A stretch of 64,000 nucleotides of DNA from Streptomyces sp. NRRL B-24484 (GTDB lineage: Bacteria; Actinomycetota; Actinomycetes; Streptomycetales; Streptomycetaceae). The stretch covers positions 1 to 64,000 of the forward strand of contig NZ_JOAI01000035.1 of assembly GCF_000717715.1 (NCBI RefSeq), given 5' to 3'. Numbering within the stretch: position 1 is the first letter of the stretch; each line of letters begins with the position of its first letter. The translations under genes were made by a program, and so were the position numbers. Shown here in pieces: positions 8,359-19,861 of the stretch. The notes under the pieces are model-generated. The model was not told the DNA's origin. It ran no database searches and was given only the letters and a program-made list of their open reading frames with translations.

Positions 8359-9861
8359 TCAGACCGCGAGCGGCTGGGGATCTCCGGCCGCCGACGGCCG
8401 GTTGCTGCCGCGGGCGGCCCGGGCGGCGGCCTCGGCGAGCCGTTCCACGGCGGCCGGTACGGCCGCTGGAGGCACGGTGAGGGGGATGCGCAGGTAGTCC
8501 TCGAAGGCGCCGTCCACACCGAAGCGGGCGCCCGCGGCGAGCCGGACGCCGATCCGCTCGCCCGCCCGGGCGAGTGCCGTCCCGGAGGTGCCGGCGGTGC
8601 CGAGCCAGAGGGCGAGGCCGCCCGGCGGCAGGGTGAACTCCCAGTGGGGGAGCCGCAGTCGCAGTTCCGCGGCGAAGGCGTCGGCGCTCGCCCGCAGCCG
8701 CTGCAGCTGGTGCGCGCGGACCTCGTCGAGCTGTTCGGCGATCATCTCGGCGGCGATCAGCTGGTCGAGGACGGGCGTGCCGACGTCGCCGAACACCCGG
8801 TCCGAAGCCAACTGCCGTACCAGGGCGGGTGCGGCGCGCAGCCAGCCGATCCGCAGACCGCCCCAGAGCAGCTTGCTGGCCGAGCCGACGGTGATCACCT
8901 GGGCGGTGCGGTCGAGGGCCGCGGTGGGCCGGGGCAGGGCGCCGTCGTCGGTGCCCCAGCCGAGCTCGGCGGTGGTCTCGTCGACGAGCAGCACCGTGCC
9001 GGACGTGCGGGCCGCGGCCAGCAGGGCGCGGCGCTGCTCCTCCGGGACGAGCGCGCCGGTCGGGTTGTGGAAGTCCGGGACGACGTACGCCACCTTGGGC
9101 GCGGAGTCGCGCAGGGCGCGGCGCCAGGCGGCGAGGTCCCACTGGGGTGCCGGGCCGGTCGGCCGGGCGAGCGGGACGGGAACGAGACGGGCGCCGGCCC
9201 GGCGCAGCAGCTGCAGGCTGTGGGCGTAGCTGGGCGCCTCGACGGCGACCCGGTCGCCGCGGCCGAGCAGCGCCCGCCGGGCGAGCTGCAGTGCGCCCAT
9301 CGCGCCGGTGGTGACGAGGATCTGGTCGGGGGAGGTCGGCAGGCCGCGGGCGGTGAAGCGGCGGGCGATCGCCTCGCGGAGCACGGGGACGCCGGTCGGG
9401 TAGTGGCCGTGCCCGGCGGCGTACGCGGGCAGCTGTTCCAGGGCGCGGGCGGCGGCCCGGCCGAGGTGGGGCTGCGGGGCGGGCAGGGCGGCGACGCCCA
9501 GGTCGATCACGGTGTCGCGCTGGTCCGGGGGGACGGGCTGCAGGGCGTCGGCGGGCGGCCGGGTGCCCTCGGGGAGGACCGTCCAGCTGCCGGCGCCGCG
9601 GCGGCTTCGCAGGTAGCCGTCGGTGCGCAGGGCCTCGTAGGCGGTGGCGACGGTGGTACGGCTGAGGGCCAGTTCGGCGGCGAGTTCGCGTTCGGCGGGC
9701 AGCCGGGTGCCGACCGGGAGGCGGCCGTCGGCGAGGAGCGTCCGGACCTGTCCGGCGAGCGTGCGGTACGCGGAGCGGCGGCCGTCGCCGTCGGGTGCGC
9801 GGGCCGTCCGCAATAGCCGGGCGAAGGCGGGCGGGGTGATGGTGGTGTGCCACTCGGACAT
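8359..9861 (-). CDS. MocR/GabR-type regulator (GntR HTH + aminotransferase-like)
   Basis: The protein has 500 aa. An N-terminal GntR winged helix (AYRTLAGQVRTLLADGRLPVGTRLPAERELAAELALSRTTVATAYEAL, about residues 30-80) is joined to a fold-type I aminotransferase-like domain. That domain has DFHNPTGAL, VDETTAELGW and the PLP lysine in SASKLLWGGLRIGW near residue 330. MocR proteins sense PLP or PLP adducts and usually control a neighbouring divergent gene; here that is the YczE-type membrane protein at 9961. The ATG start is at 9861. A palindromic operator lies in the shared intergenic region. Confidence 0.9.
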   Translation of the reverse strand: MSEWHTTITPPAFARLLRTARAPDGDGRRSAYRTLAGQVRTLLADGRLPVGTRLPAERELAAELALSRTTVATAYEALRTDGYLRSRRGAGSWTVLPEGTRPPADALQPVPPDQRDTVIDLGVAALPAPQPHLGRAAARALEQLPAYAAGHGHYPTGVPVLREAIARRFTARGLPTSPDQILVTTGAMGALQLARRALLGRGDRVAVEAPSYAHSLQLLRRAGARLVPVPLARPTGPAPQWDLAAWRRALRDSAPKVAYVVPDFHNPTGALVPEEQRRALLAAARTSGTVLLVDETTAELGWGTDDGALPRPTAALDRTAQVITVGSASKLLWGGLRIGWLRAAPALVRQLASDRVFGDVGTPVLDQLIAAEMIAEQLDEVRAHQLQRLRASADAFAAELRLRLPHWEFTLPPGGLALWLGTAGTSGTALARAGERIGVRLAAGARFGVDGAFEDYLRIPLTVPPAAVPAAVERLAEAAARAARGSNRPSAAGDPQPLAV

Positions 9862-9868
9862 CGGATTT

Positions 9869-9900
9869 TCCAGTCCACCTGATTCGAATTGGACCTGGAT
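9869..9900. promoter_or_regulatory. Candidate MocR operator
   Basis: An imperfect inverted repeat, TCCAG-TCCA and TGGACCTGGA, surrounds an ATTCGAAT palindrome in the 99-base gap between the divergent mocR and yczE-type genes. It lies just upstream of the mocR start. Position and symmetry suggest an operator for both genes; binding is inferred. Confidence 0.55.
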
Positions 9901-9960
9901 GGCGGTCGTGCGGACCGCCCATGATGGCGCCAGTCCGCGCATCACCGCAAGGGAGACCCC

Positions 9961-10692
9961 ATGGCCGCCGCGCCCACCGCCGGGACCGTTCCACCGACCG
10001 CCGAGCCCACCACCGGGGCCGCCGTGACCGCCATCGTGACCGCCGCCGACGCGGCTGCCGACGCCGCCGAGAAGACCGCCGACGCCCCTCGCCCGCCGTC
10101 CCGGCTGGGCCGCCGGGTGCCCCAGCTCGCCGCCGGGCTGGTGCTGTACGGCGTGAGCATGGGCCTGATGCTGCGCGCCTCGCTGGGCGGCAACCCCTGG
10201 GACGTCCTCCACCAGGGCCTGGCCCGGCACTTCGGGCTGAGCGTGGGCACCTGGGTGACGCTGGTCGGCGCCTGCGTCCTGCTGCTGTGGGTGCCGCTGC
10301 GGCAGCGGCCCGGGGTCGGCACGATCGGCAACGTGCTGGTGCTGGGCGCGGCCATGGACGCCACCCTGCGGCTGGTCGAGGGACCGCACGCGCTGCCCTC
10401 CCGGATCGCGCTGCTGGTCGCCGGCATCGTCCTGAACGGTCTCGCCACCGGCCTCTACATCGGTGCCCGGCTCGGCCCCGGCCCGCGGGACGGCCTGATG
10501 ACCGGCCTGCACCGGCGCACCGGCCGCTCGCTGCGGCTGATCCGCACCGGCATCGAGCTGACCGTGCTCACCGCCGGCATCCTGCTCGGCGGCACCTTCG
10601 GCGTCGGGACGATCGCCTACGCGCTGGCGATCGGGCCGCTCGCCCAGTTCTTCCTGCGCTGGTGCACCGTGCCCGGAGGGTCCGCGGCCTGA
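9961..10692 (+). CDS. YczE/YitT-type integral membrane protein
   Basis: The protein has 243 aa. A soluble Ala/Thr/Pro-rich head of about 50 residues precedes four or five hydrophobic helices: LAAGLVLYGVSMGLMLRA, WVTLVGACVLLLWVPL, IALLVAGIVLNGLATGLYI, ELTVLTAGILLGGTFG. The conserved stretch GGNPWDVLHQG, GARLGPGPRDGLM and the following TGLHRRTG mark the YczE family. YczE-like proteins are frequently paired with MocR regulators, as here; a role in vitamin B6 or amine transport has been proposed but is unproven. The ATG at 9961 follows AGGGAGA. Confidence 0.85.
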   Translation: MAAAPTAGTVPPTAEPTTGAAVTAIVTAADAAADAAEKTADAPRPPSRLGRRVPQLAAGLVLYGVSMGLMLRASLGGNPWDVLHQGLARHFGLSVGTWVTLVGACVLLLWVPLRQRPGVGTIGNVLVLGAAMDATLRLVEGPHALPSRIALLVAGIVLNGLATGLYIGARLGPGPRDGLMTGLHRRTGRSLRLIRTGIELTVLTAGILLGGTFGVGTIAYALAIGPLAQFFLRWCTVPGGSAA

Positions 10693-10841
10693 ACGGGTCC
10701 CCGACCGGTGGCGGCCCGGTCGGGGACGGCCGGGGCGGGGCGTCCGGGGGATCGCGGGAACCGGCCCGGAAGGGATGAACTTGGCGCTGCGGGGGACGGG
10801 CTCGTCGCGCATCGACGGTGGTACCTCGTAAGGTCGTCTCC

Positions 10842-12587
10842 GTGTTGGACGAGATGCGGATACGGGATCTTGGCGTCATCGACGACGCCGTGGTCGAACT
10901 GGCACCGGGATTCACGGCCGTGACGGGCGAGACCGGCGCGGGCAAGACCATGGTGGTGACCAGCCTCGGCCTGCTGCTCGGCGGCCGGGCCGACCTGGCG
11001 CTGGTGCGCAACGGCTCGGACCGTGCGGTGGTCGAGGGCCGGCTCAGCCTGCCCGAGGGATCCCCGGTGGTGGCCCGCGCCCTGGAGGCCGGGGCCGAGC
11101 TGGACGACGGCGAACTGCTCATCAGCCGTACGGTCTCGGCGGAGGGCCGCTCGCGCGCCCACGTCGGCGGCCGCGCCGTCCCGGTGGGCCTGCTGGCCGA
11201 GCTCGGCGAGGACCTCGTCGCGGTGCACGGCCAGACCGACCAGCAGCGGCTGCTGCGCCCCTCCCGGCAGCGCGGCGCGCTCGACCGGTACGCCGGCGAG
11301 GCCGTGGCCGGGCCGCTGGCCCGCTACCGCGAGGTGTACCGGCGGCTGCGCGAGGTGTCGGCCACGCTGGAGGAGCTGACCACCCGGGCGCGGGAGCGCG
11401 CCCAGGAGGCCGACCTGCTGCGCTTCGGCCTGGAGGAGGTCGCCGCGGCCGAGCCGGTCGCCGGCGAGGACGTGGAGCTCGGCGCCGAGGCCGAGCGGCT
11501 CGGCCACGCGGATGCGCTCTCCTCCGCCGCGACGCTGGCGCACGCCGCGATGGCCGGCGACCCGGCCGACCCGGACGCCGTCGACGCGGGCACCCTGGTC
11601 GCCCAGGCCCGCCGCGCGCTGGACGCCGTCCGCCACCACGACGAGCGGCTCGCCGCCCTCGCCGACCGGCTGAACGAGGTCGGCTACCTGCTGGCCGACG
11701 TCGCCGGCGACCTCGCCGGGTACGCCGACGACCTGGACGCCGACCCGGTGCGGCTGGCCGCGGTGGAGGACCGCCGGGCCGTCCTCGGGCAGCTGCTGCG
11801 CAAGTACGCCGGTGCCGAGGGCACCCTCGCCGAGGTGCTGGAGTGGGCCGAGGCCGGTTCGCTGCGGCTCGCCGAACTCGACGGCGACGACGAGCGGATC
11901 GACGAGCTCGGCGCCCAGGAGACCGAGCTGCGGGCCGAGTTGGCGGAGCTCGCGGCCGAGGTGTCGGCCGCCCGGTACGCCGCCGCCGACCGGTTCGCGG
12001 CCGCCGTCTCCGCCGAACTCGCCGAACTCGCCATGCCGCACGCCCGGGTGAGCTTCGCCATCAGCCAGGTCGACGACGCGTCCGGCCTGGAGGTCGGCGA
12101 GCGCACCGTCGCGTACGGCTCGCACGGCGTGGACGAGGTCGAGGTGCTGCTCGCCCCGCACCCGGGTGCCCAGCCGCGGCCGATCGCCAAGGGTGCCTCC
12201 GGCGGTGAGCTGTCCCGGGTGATGCTCGCCGTCGAGGTGGTCTTCGCCGGCGCCGACCCGGTGCCGACGTACCTGTTCGACGAGGTCGACGCGGGTGTCG
12301 GCGGCAAGGCGGCGGTGGAGATCGGCCGCCGGCTGGCGAAGCTCGCCGAGTCGGCGCAGGTCGTCGTGGTGACGCACCTGCCGCAGGTCGCCGCGTTCGC
12401 CGACCGGCACCTGGTGGTGGAGAAGACCAACGACGGCACCGTCACCCGAAGCGGCGTCAAGGCGCTGACCGACGAGGAGCGGGTCCGCGAGCTCTCCCGG
12501 ATGCTCGCCGGTCTGGAGGACTCCGAACTCGGCCGCGCGCACGCCGAGGAGCTGCTCGCCGCGGCCCGCGCGCCGCGCAGCCGCTGA
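10842..12587 (+). CDS. recN: DNA repair protein RecN
   Basis: The protein has 581 aa and is an SMC-like ATPase of double-strand break repair. Walker A is GETGAGKT at residues 29-36. A long coiled coil (about 150-370) is followed by the ABC signature GASGGELSRVMLAVE and Walker B TYLFDEVDAGVGG near 475-487, then VTHLPQVAAFADRHLVV. The GTG at 10842 gives MLDEMRIRDLG, the usual RecN N-terminus, with AAGG 8 bases upstream; a GTG at 10818 would add eight residues without a ribosome site. Confidence 0.95.
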   Translation: MLDEMRIRDLGVIDDAVVELAPGFTAVTGETGAGKTMVVTSLGLLLGGRADLALVRNGSDRAVVEGRLSLPEGSPVVARALEAGAELDDGELLISRTVSAEGRSRAHVGGRAVPVGLLAELGEDLVAVHGQTDQQRLLRPSRQRGALDRYAGEAVAGPLARYREVYRRLREVSATLEELTTRARERAQEADLLRFGLEEVAAAEPVAGEDVELGAEAERLGHADALSSAATLAHAAMAGDPADPDAVDAGTLVAQARRALDAVRHHDERLAALADRLNEVGYLLADVAGDLAGYADDLDADPVRLAAVEDRRAVLGQLLRKYAGAEGTLAEVLEWAEAGSLRLAELDGDDERIDELGAQETELRAELAELAAEVSAARYAAADRFAAAVSAELAELAMPHARVSFAISQVDDASGLEVGERTVAYGSHGVDEVEVLLAPHPGAQPRPIAKGASGGELSRVMLAVEVVFAGADPVPTYLFDEVDAGVGGKAAVEIGRRLAKLAESAQVVVVTHLPQVAAFADRHLVVEKTNDGTVTRSGVKALTDEERVRELSRMLAGLEDSELGRAHAEELLAAARAPRSR

Positions 12588-12844
12588 CGGCCGGCCCGTC
12601 GCGGGGCCGTTCATCCGCCCGGGGGAGCGGCCCCGACGCGCCCGCGCACGGCGCCGACTGTCCAAGACCCGGCCCGACCTGGCATGGTGGCGGCTGGACA
12701 ATGGCTTTCCAGTCCCGAGGACCGTCCGCGGGAACCCGCCTTCCCCGCCCACCGGCGGGCGCAGGGCAGTCGTCGGCCGACCCGGGCCGGGGCAGGGGGT
12801 CCGGCGACGGTGCTCGTCACCTGAACGAGTCGGAGCGAGACGAC

Positions 12845-14014
12845 GTGGACCATTCCGCCGCCAAGGGCGCCGCAGCGGCCCATGAAGAGCCCGGCCAGCT
12901 GCGGGCGGTGCTCGTCCTGTCGGCGGGCACGGGGGGCATCGGCGCCCATGTGCGTTCGCTCGCCCAGGGGTTGGTCGCACACGGTGTGACCGTGACGGTC
13001 TGTGCGCCGGAGAGCGCGGACACCCGGTTCGGCTTCTCCCGCACCGGCGCGCGGTTCCACCCGGTGGACATCACCCCGACCGCGGGCGCGCGCAGCGACG
13101 CCGCCGCGATCGGCGAGCTGCGCCGTGCGTTCACCGGCGCGGACGTCGTCCACGCGCACGGTCTGCGGGCCGGCCTGCTCGCCGACCTCGCGCTGCGGAC
13201 CGCCGGCCGCTTCCCCGGTCTGCGCCCGGAGACCCCGCTGGTGGTCACCTCGCACCACGCGATGCTGGCCACCGGTCTCGACCGCCGGCTGCAGCGGCTG
13301 ATGGAGCGGCGGGTGGCGCGCGCCGCCGACCTGGTGCTCGGCGCCTCCTCCGACCTGGTCGCCCGGGCCCGCGAGCTCGGCGCGACCGACGCCCGGCTCG
13401 GCCCGATCGCGGCACCGCCGCTGCCGCCCGCGACGCTGGACCGGGAGGCCGCCCGGGCCGCGCTGTTCGACGGCAAGGACGAGCCCGCCCGGCCGCTGCT
13501 GCTCGCGATCGGCCGGCTGGTGCCGCAGAAGTCCTTCGGCCTGCTGCTGGACGCGGTCGGCCGGCTCGGCGACCTGGACCCGCTGGTGGTGGTCGCCGGC
13601 GACGGCCCGGACGGCCAGCCGCTGCGCGAGCGGGTCGCCGCCGAGGGCCTGCCGGTGCGGATGCTCGGTCACCGCACCGACGTGCCCGACCTGCTGGCCG
13701 CCGCCGACGCGGTCGTCCTTTCCAGCCGCTGGGAGGCCCGCTCGCTGGTCGTCCAGGAGGCGATGCGGGCCGGGGTGCCGGTGGTCTCCACCGCGGTCGG
13801 CGGGGTGCCCGAGCTGGTGGGCGACGCGGCCGTGCTGGTCCCGTACGGCGACGCCGCCGCGCTGGCCGGGGCCGTCCGGACGCTGATCGGCGACCCGCAG
13901 CGGTGCGCCGACCTCGCCGAGGCCGGCCGTCAGCAGCAGCTCACCTGGCCGGACGAGTCCGACACGGTCGCCCAGGTGCTCTCCACCTACGACGAACTGG
14001 TGCAGCGCGGCTGA
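12845..14014 (+). CDS. Glycosyltransferase family 4
   Basis: The protein has 389 aa with two Rossmann-like halves: an N-terminal acceptor domain with AGTGGIGAHVRSLAQGL and VVHAHGLRAGLLA, and a C-terminal nucleotide-sugar domain with IGRLVPQKSFGLLLDAV, GHRTDVPDLLAAADAVVLSSRWEARSLVVQEAMRAG (the EX7E motif) and AVGGVPELVGD. It probably transfers a sugar to a lipid or cell-envelope acceptor; the substrate is unknown. The GTG at 12845 is chosen because GGAGCGAGA lies 5-13 bases upstream; an ATG at 12701 is in frame but its extension is low complexity. Confidence 0.85.
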   Translation: MDHSAAKGAAAAHEEPGQLRAVLVLSAGTGGIGAHVRSLAQGLVAHGVTVTVCAPESADTRFGFSRTGARFHPVDITPTAGARSDAAAIGELRRAFTGADVVHAHGLRAGLLADLALRTAGRFPGLRPETPLVVTSHHAMLATGLDRRLQRLMERRVARAADLVLGASSDLVARARELGATDARLGPIAAPPLPPATLDREAARAALFDGKDEPARPLLLAIGRLVPQKSFGLLLDAVGRLGDLDPLVVVAGDGPDGQPLRERVAAEGLPVRMLGHRTDVPDLLAAADAVVLSSRWEARSLVVQEAMRAGVPVVSTAVGGVPELVGDAAVLVPYGDAAALAGAVRTLIGDPQRCADLAEAGRQQQLTWPDESDTVAQVLSTYDELVQRG

Positions 14015-14028
14015 CGGCCGCCCGGCCG

Positions 14029-14406
14029 TCAGCCGGCGTCGCGCTCGGCGGCGCTGCGCTCGACGCAGAACTCGTTGCCCTCGGGGTCGGCGAGGGTGAC
14101 CCAGCCGGTGCCGTCCGGCCGGCGGTGGTCGGCGACCAGGGCGGCGCCGAGGCCGACCAGCCGCTCGACCTCCTCGTCCCGGGTGCGGTCCTGCGGCTGC
14201 AGGTCGAGGTGGACGCGGTTCTTCACGCTCTTGCGGTCCGGCACTGTGACGAACAGCAGCGTGCCGGCCTTGCTCTCGACCAGGGCCTCGGGGTCCCCGG
14301 GGTGGTCGTCCTCGTGCAGGGAGGCGTCCAGGGCCGCGGCCCAGAAGCTGCCCAGCCCGTAGGCGTCGGCGCAGTCGATGGTGATGTGTCGTACGAGAGA
14401 AGCCAT
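14029..14406 (-). CDS. VOC (glyoxalase-like) family protein
   Basis: The protein has 125 aa. It shows the vicinal-oxygen-chelate pattern: a beta start with metal-site His (VRHITIDCADAYGLGSFWAAAL), NRVHLDLQPQDR, and the closing DPEGNEFCV. This resembles the many small actinobacterial glyoxalase/bleomycin-resistance-like proteins with no defined substrate. It is convergent with the glycosyltransferase, 14 bases apart, and is in the same direction as the GH15 gene upstream on its strand. Confidence 0.85.
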   Translation of the reverse strand: MASLVRHITIDCADAYGLGSFWAAALDASLHEDDHPGDPEALVESKAGTLLFVTVPDRKSVKNRVHLDLQPQDRTRDEEVERLVGLGAALVADHRRPDGTGWVTLADPEGNEFCVERSAAERDAG

Positions 14407-14473
14407 GGGCGCCAGTCTGCGGCGCCGGTCACGGCCCGTCCACCCGTTTGTCGACAGCGCGTCAGGCGGCGCC

Positions 14474-16423
14474 TCAGTGCTGCTGACCGGCGCCGTAGGC
14501 GCCGCCGCAGGCGGTGAGCCGCAGGGCGGTGTCGATCAGCGGCACGTGGCTGAACGCCTGCGGGAAGTTGCCGACCTGGCGCTTGGCCCGCGGGTCCCAC
14601 TCCTCGGCGAGCAGGCCGACGTCGTTGCGCAGCGCCAGCAGCCGGTCGAAGAGCTCGCGGGCCTCGGAGACCCGGCCGATCATGGCCAGGTCGTCGGCGA
14701 GCCAGAACGAGCAGGCCAGGAACGCGCCCTCGTGGCCGGACAGCCCGTCGACGTTGTCGCCGTGCGCGTCGTGGGTGGGGTAGCGCAGGACGAAGCCGTC
14801 CTCGGTGGACAGTTCGCGCTGGATCGCCTCGATGGTGCCGATCACCCGCTTGTCGTCCGGCGGCAGGAAGCCGACCTGGGGGATGAGCAGCAGCGAGGCG
14901 TCGAGCTCCCGCCCGCCGTAGTACTGGGTGAAGGTGTTGCGCTGCTCGTCGTAGCCCTTCTCGCAGACGTCCGCGTGGATCTCCTCGCGCAGCGCCTTCC
15001 AGCGCTCCAGCGGGCCCTCGGTGCCGGTGTCCTCCAGCAGGCGGATCGTCCGGTCGACGGCGACCCAGGCCATCACCTTGGAGTGCACGAAGTGCCGGCG
15101 CGGCCCGCGGACCTCCCAGATGCCCTCGTCGGGCTCGCGCCAGTGCTTCTCCAGGTAGCTGATCAGCTTCAGCTGCAGCTGGTGCGCGTGGTCGTTGCGG
15201 ACGAGCCCGGTCATGTGGGCGAGGTGCAGCGCCTCGACGACCTCGCCGTAGACGTCGAGCTGCAGCTGGCCCGCGGCGCCGTTGCCGACCCGGACGGGCA
15301 GCGAGGACTCGTAGCCGGGCAGCCAGTCCAGGGTGGACTCGGTGAGCTCGCGCTCGCCGGCGATGCCGTACATGATCTGCAGGTTCTCCGGGTCGCCGGC
15401 GACGGCCCGCAGCAGCCACTCGCGCCAGGCGCGGGCCTCCTCGCGGTAGCCGGTGCGCATCAGCGAGGAGAGCGTGATGGCCGCGTCGCGCAGCCAGGTG
15501 TAGCGGTAGTCCCAGTTGCGCTCGCCGCCGACGTCCTCCGGCAGCGAGGTGGTGGGCGCGGCGACGATGCCGCCGGTGGGGGCGTAGGTGAGCGCCTTGA
15601 GGGTGATCAGGGAGCGGACCACGGCCTCCCGGTACGGGCCCTGGTGGGTGCAGTGGCCGACCCACTCCGCCCAGAACCGCTCGGTGGCCTCCAGCGCGGC
15701 CTCCGCGTCGGCCGGAGCGGGCGCCGGCAGGTGGGAGGCCTGCCAGGTGAGGGCGAAGGCGATCCGCTCGCCCGCGCCGACGGTGAAGTCGGCGTACGTG
15801 GTCAGGTCGCGGCCGTACGTCTCGGCCTCGCCGTCGAGCCAGACCGAGTCCGGGCCGGCCACGGCCACCGTGCGGTGCCCGCCGTCCGGCTGCTCCACCC
15901 GGTGCACCCAGGGCACGACCTTGCCGTAGCTGAAGCGCATCCGGACGGCGGAGCGCATCCGGACCCGGCCGGTGACGCCCTCGACGATCCGGATCATCTG
16001 GGGCACGTCGGGGGTGCCGAGCAGGTGGCGGGGCGGCATGAAGTCGATCACCCGGACGGTGCCGCCCTTGGTGTCCCACTCCTGCTCCAGAACGAGCGAG
16101 TCGCCGCGGTAGGTGCGGCGGTCCGCGGGCACGGCCGGGGCGGAGGCGGTGGGCGGCGGGATGCGCAGGTCACCGGTGTCGGCGGTGGAGTGGTCCGCGT
16201 GGAAGGTGTGGTCGCGGTGCTCCTCGGGCGACGGCGCGGCGGCCACCGCCTCGGCGGGGCCGATCCGCCAGAAGCCGTGCTCGTCGGTGCCCAGCAGACC
16301 GGCGAAGACGGCCGGCGAGTCGAAGCGGGGCAGGCACAGCCAGTCCACCGCCCCGTCCCTGCTGACCAGGGCGGCGGTCTGCATGTCCCCGATGAGTGCG
16401 TAGTCCTCGATACGGCCGGCCAC
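14474..16423 (-). CDS. Glycoside hydrolase family 15 (trehalase/glucoamylase-like)
   Basis: The protein has 649 aa. It opens with IEDYALIGDMQTAALVSRDGAVDWLCLPRFDSPAVFAGLLG, the classic N-terminal beta-domain of bacterial GH15 enzymes. The (alpha/alpha)6 catalytic domain has WDYRYTWLRDA near residue 305, EWLLRAVAGDP, HWREPDEGIWEVRG and the terminal LAEEWDPRAKRQVGNFPQAFSH with a conserved Glu. Mycobacterial relatives are trehalases; glucoamylase or dextranase activity is also possible. It has no signal peptide, so is cytosolic. The GTG at 16423 (MAGRIEDYALIG) has GGGAG upstream. Confidence 0.9.
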   Translation of the reverse strand: MAGRIEDYALIGDMQTAALVSRDGAVDWLCLPRFDSPAVFAGLLGTDEHGFWRIGPAEAVAAAPSPEEHRDHTFHADHSTADTGDLRIPPPTASAPAVPADRRTYRGDSLVLEQEWDTKGGTVRVIDFMPPRHLLGTPDVPQMIRIVEGVTGRVRMRSAVRMRFSYGKVVPWVHRVEQPDGGHRTVAVAGPDSVWLDGEAETYGRDLTTYADFTVGAGERIAFALTWQASHLPAPAPADAEAALEATERFWAEWVGHCTHQGPYREAVVRSLITLKALTYAPTGGIVAAPTTSLPEDVGGERNWDYRYTWLRDAAITLSSLMRTGYREEARAWREWLLRAVAGDPENLQIMYGIAGERELTESTLDWLPGYESSLPVRVGNGAAGQLQLDVYGEVVEALHLAHMTGLVRNDHAHQLQLKLISYLEKHWREPDEGIWEVRGPRRHFVHSKVMAWVAVDRTIRLLEDTGTEGPLERWKALREEIHADVCEKGYDEQRNTFTQYYGGRELDASLLLIPQVGFLPPDDKRVIGTIEAIQRELSTEDGFVLRYPTHDAHGDNVDGLSGHEGAFLACSFWLADDLAMIGRVSEARELFDRLLALRNDVGLLAEEWDPRAKRQVGNFPQAFSHVPLIDTALRLTACGGAYGAGQQH

Positions 16424-18770
<2,347 letters not shown>

Positions 18771-18800
18771 GCCCGGGACGCCGCTGCGTCCTCCCGGTGA

Positions 18801-18844
18801 CCGGACGGCGGTCGTGCGGATTCCCCCGCACGGCCGCCGTCCGG
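18801..18844 (+). terminator. Terminator after pyrG
   Basis: A 19-bp stem with one G-T wobble (18801-18819 with 18826-18844) and a six-base loop lies 30 bases after the pyrG stop. Confidence 0.8.
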
Positions 18845-18888
18845 CTGTTCGCGGACGGTTGTGGCCGCAGGCTGAGGGTGCGTCGGGT

Positions 18889-18894
18889 TAGATT
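18889..18894 (+). promoter_or_regulatory. Probable -10 of nudix gene (TAGATT)
   Basis: A TANNNT hexamer 29 bases before the nudix ATG, placed after the pyrG terminator, fits a housekeeping -10. No clear -35 is seen. Confidence 0.4.
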
Positions 18895-18922
18895 GTGTCG
18901 TACTGACGAAAAGGGGAGTTCG

Positions 18923-19564
18923 ATGGACTTTCAGCAGCAGATCCGGGACGCCGCCGAGCAGTGGCCCGTCCGCGCGGGCGAGACGCCGTTCAAGGGCCGG
19001 GTCACCGGGGTGCGCACCGAGGAGGTGCAGATGCCCGACGGCTCCTGGGCGCGCCGCGACTACCAGACCCACCCGGGCTCGGTGTCGGTGCTCGCCCTGG
19101 ACGACCGGCAGCGGGTGCTGATCCTGCGGCAGTACCGCCACCCCGTCCGGCAGCGCCTGTGGGAGCTGCCCGCCGGCCTGCTGGACGTGCCCGGCGAGAA
19201 CCCGCTGCACGCCGCCCAGCGGGAGCTCTACGAGGAGGCCCATTGCAAGGCCGGCGAGTGGCGGGTGCTGGTCGACTTCTACACCTCGCCCGGTGGCACC
19301 GACGAGGCACTGCGGCTCTTCCTCGCCACCGACCTGTCCGAGGCCGAGGGGGACCGGTACGCCGCCCACGGCGAGGAGCTGGAGATCGAGACCGCCCGCG
19401 TCCCGCTGGAGGAACTGATCGGGCTCGTTTTCGCGGGCCGGCTGCACAACCCCACGCTGATCACCGGCACCCTGGCCCTGCACGCCGCCCTCACCGGCGA
19501 GGGGCTGGACGCCCTGCGCCCCGCGGACTCGCCCTGGCCGGCCCGCCCCTTCCGCCAGGACTGA
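18923..19564 (+). CDS. Nudix hydrolase, ADP-ribose pyrophosphatase type
   Basis: The protein has 213 aa. The nudix box is GLLDVPGENPLHAAQRELYEEAHCKAGEW (Gx5Ex7REx2EEx form), about residues 91-119, with Ala in place of the last Gly-side residue of the consensus. A Pro-rich loop, YTSPGGTDE, about 15 residues after the box, marks ADP-ribose pyrophosphatases (NudF/YffH). It probably hydrolyses ADP-ribose or a related nucleotide sugar in the cytosol. The ATG at 18923 follows AAGGGGAG. Confidence 0.88.
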   Translation: MDFQQQIRDAAEQWPVRAGETPFKGRVTGVRTEEVQMPDGSWARRDYQTHPGSVSVLALDDRQRVLILRQYRHPVRQRLWELPAGLLDVPGENPLHAAQRELYEEAHCKAGEWRVLVDFYTSPGGTDEALRLFLATDLSEAEGDRYAAHGEELEIETARVPLEELIGLVFAGRLHNPTLITGTLALHAALTGEGLDALRPADSPWPARPFRQD

Positions 19565-19589
19565 GAGGCAGCGCTTCCGGCGGACCTCA

Positions 19590-19695
19590 GGGGCGCGGGG
19601 AACCGCGCGGTCCGGGGTTGGTGCTGGTGACACTTCGGGCCGGCCCCTGTTCCGTGCGGCGGCCCGCATCCGCATTGCGCAGTTCCCCGCGCCCC
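19590..19695. repeat. Long-arm inverted repeat element, copy 1
   Basis: The left arm GGGGCGCGGGGAACCGCGC (19590-19608) pairs with GCGCAGTTCCCCGCGCCCC (19677-19695), with one G-T wobble. The 68-base spacer includes cggtccggggttggtgc, shared with copy 2. Such GGGGCGCGGGGAAC palindromes recur in streptomycete intergenic DNA. Confidence 0.85.
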
Positions 19696-19757
19696 TTCCC
19701 CTTCCACTGGTGGGCGGGACCTGCCCCGGCTGAGAGGCGGCGCCTAGGGGCACCTCA

Positions 19758-19861
19758 GGGGCGCGGGGAACCGCGCGGTCCGGGGTTGGTGCGGCCGGAT
19801 TCGAGGTGGCCCCTGATCCGTGAGGTCGGCCGCGTCCGAGTTGCGCGGTTCCCCGCGCCCC
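19758..19861. repeat. Long-arm inverted repeat element, copy 2
   Basis: Perfect 19-bp arms (19758-19776 with 19843-19861). It begins exactly 168 bases after copy 1, and the flanks CTGAGAGGC(A/G)GCGC (19562 and 19730) are duplicated too. The two copies therefore form a tandem duplication of a 168-bp unit. Together they fill most of the 478-base gap between the nudix and STAND genes, which holds no other gene that I can see. Confidence 0.85.
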
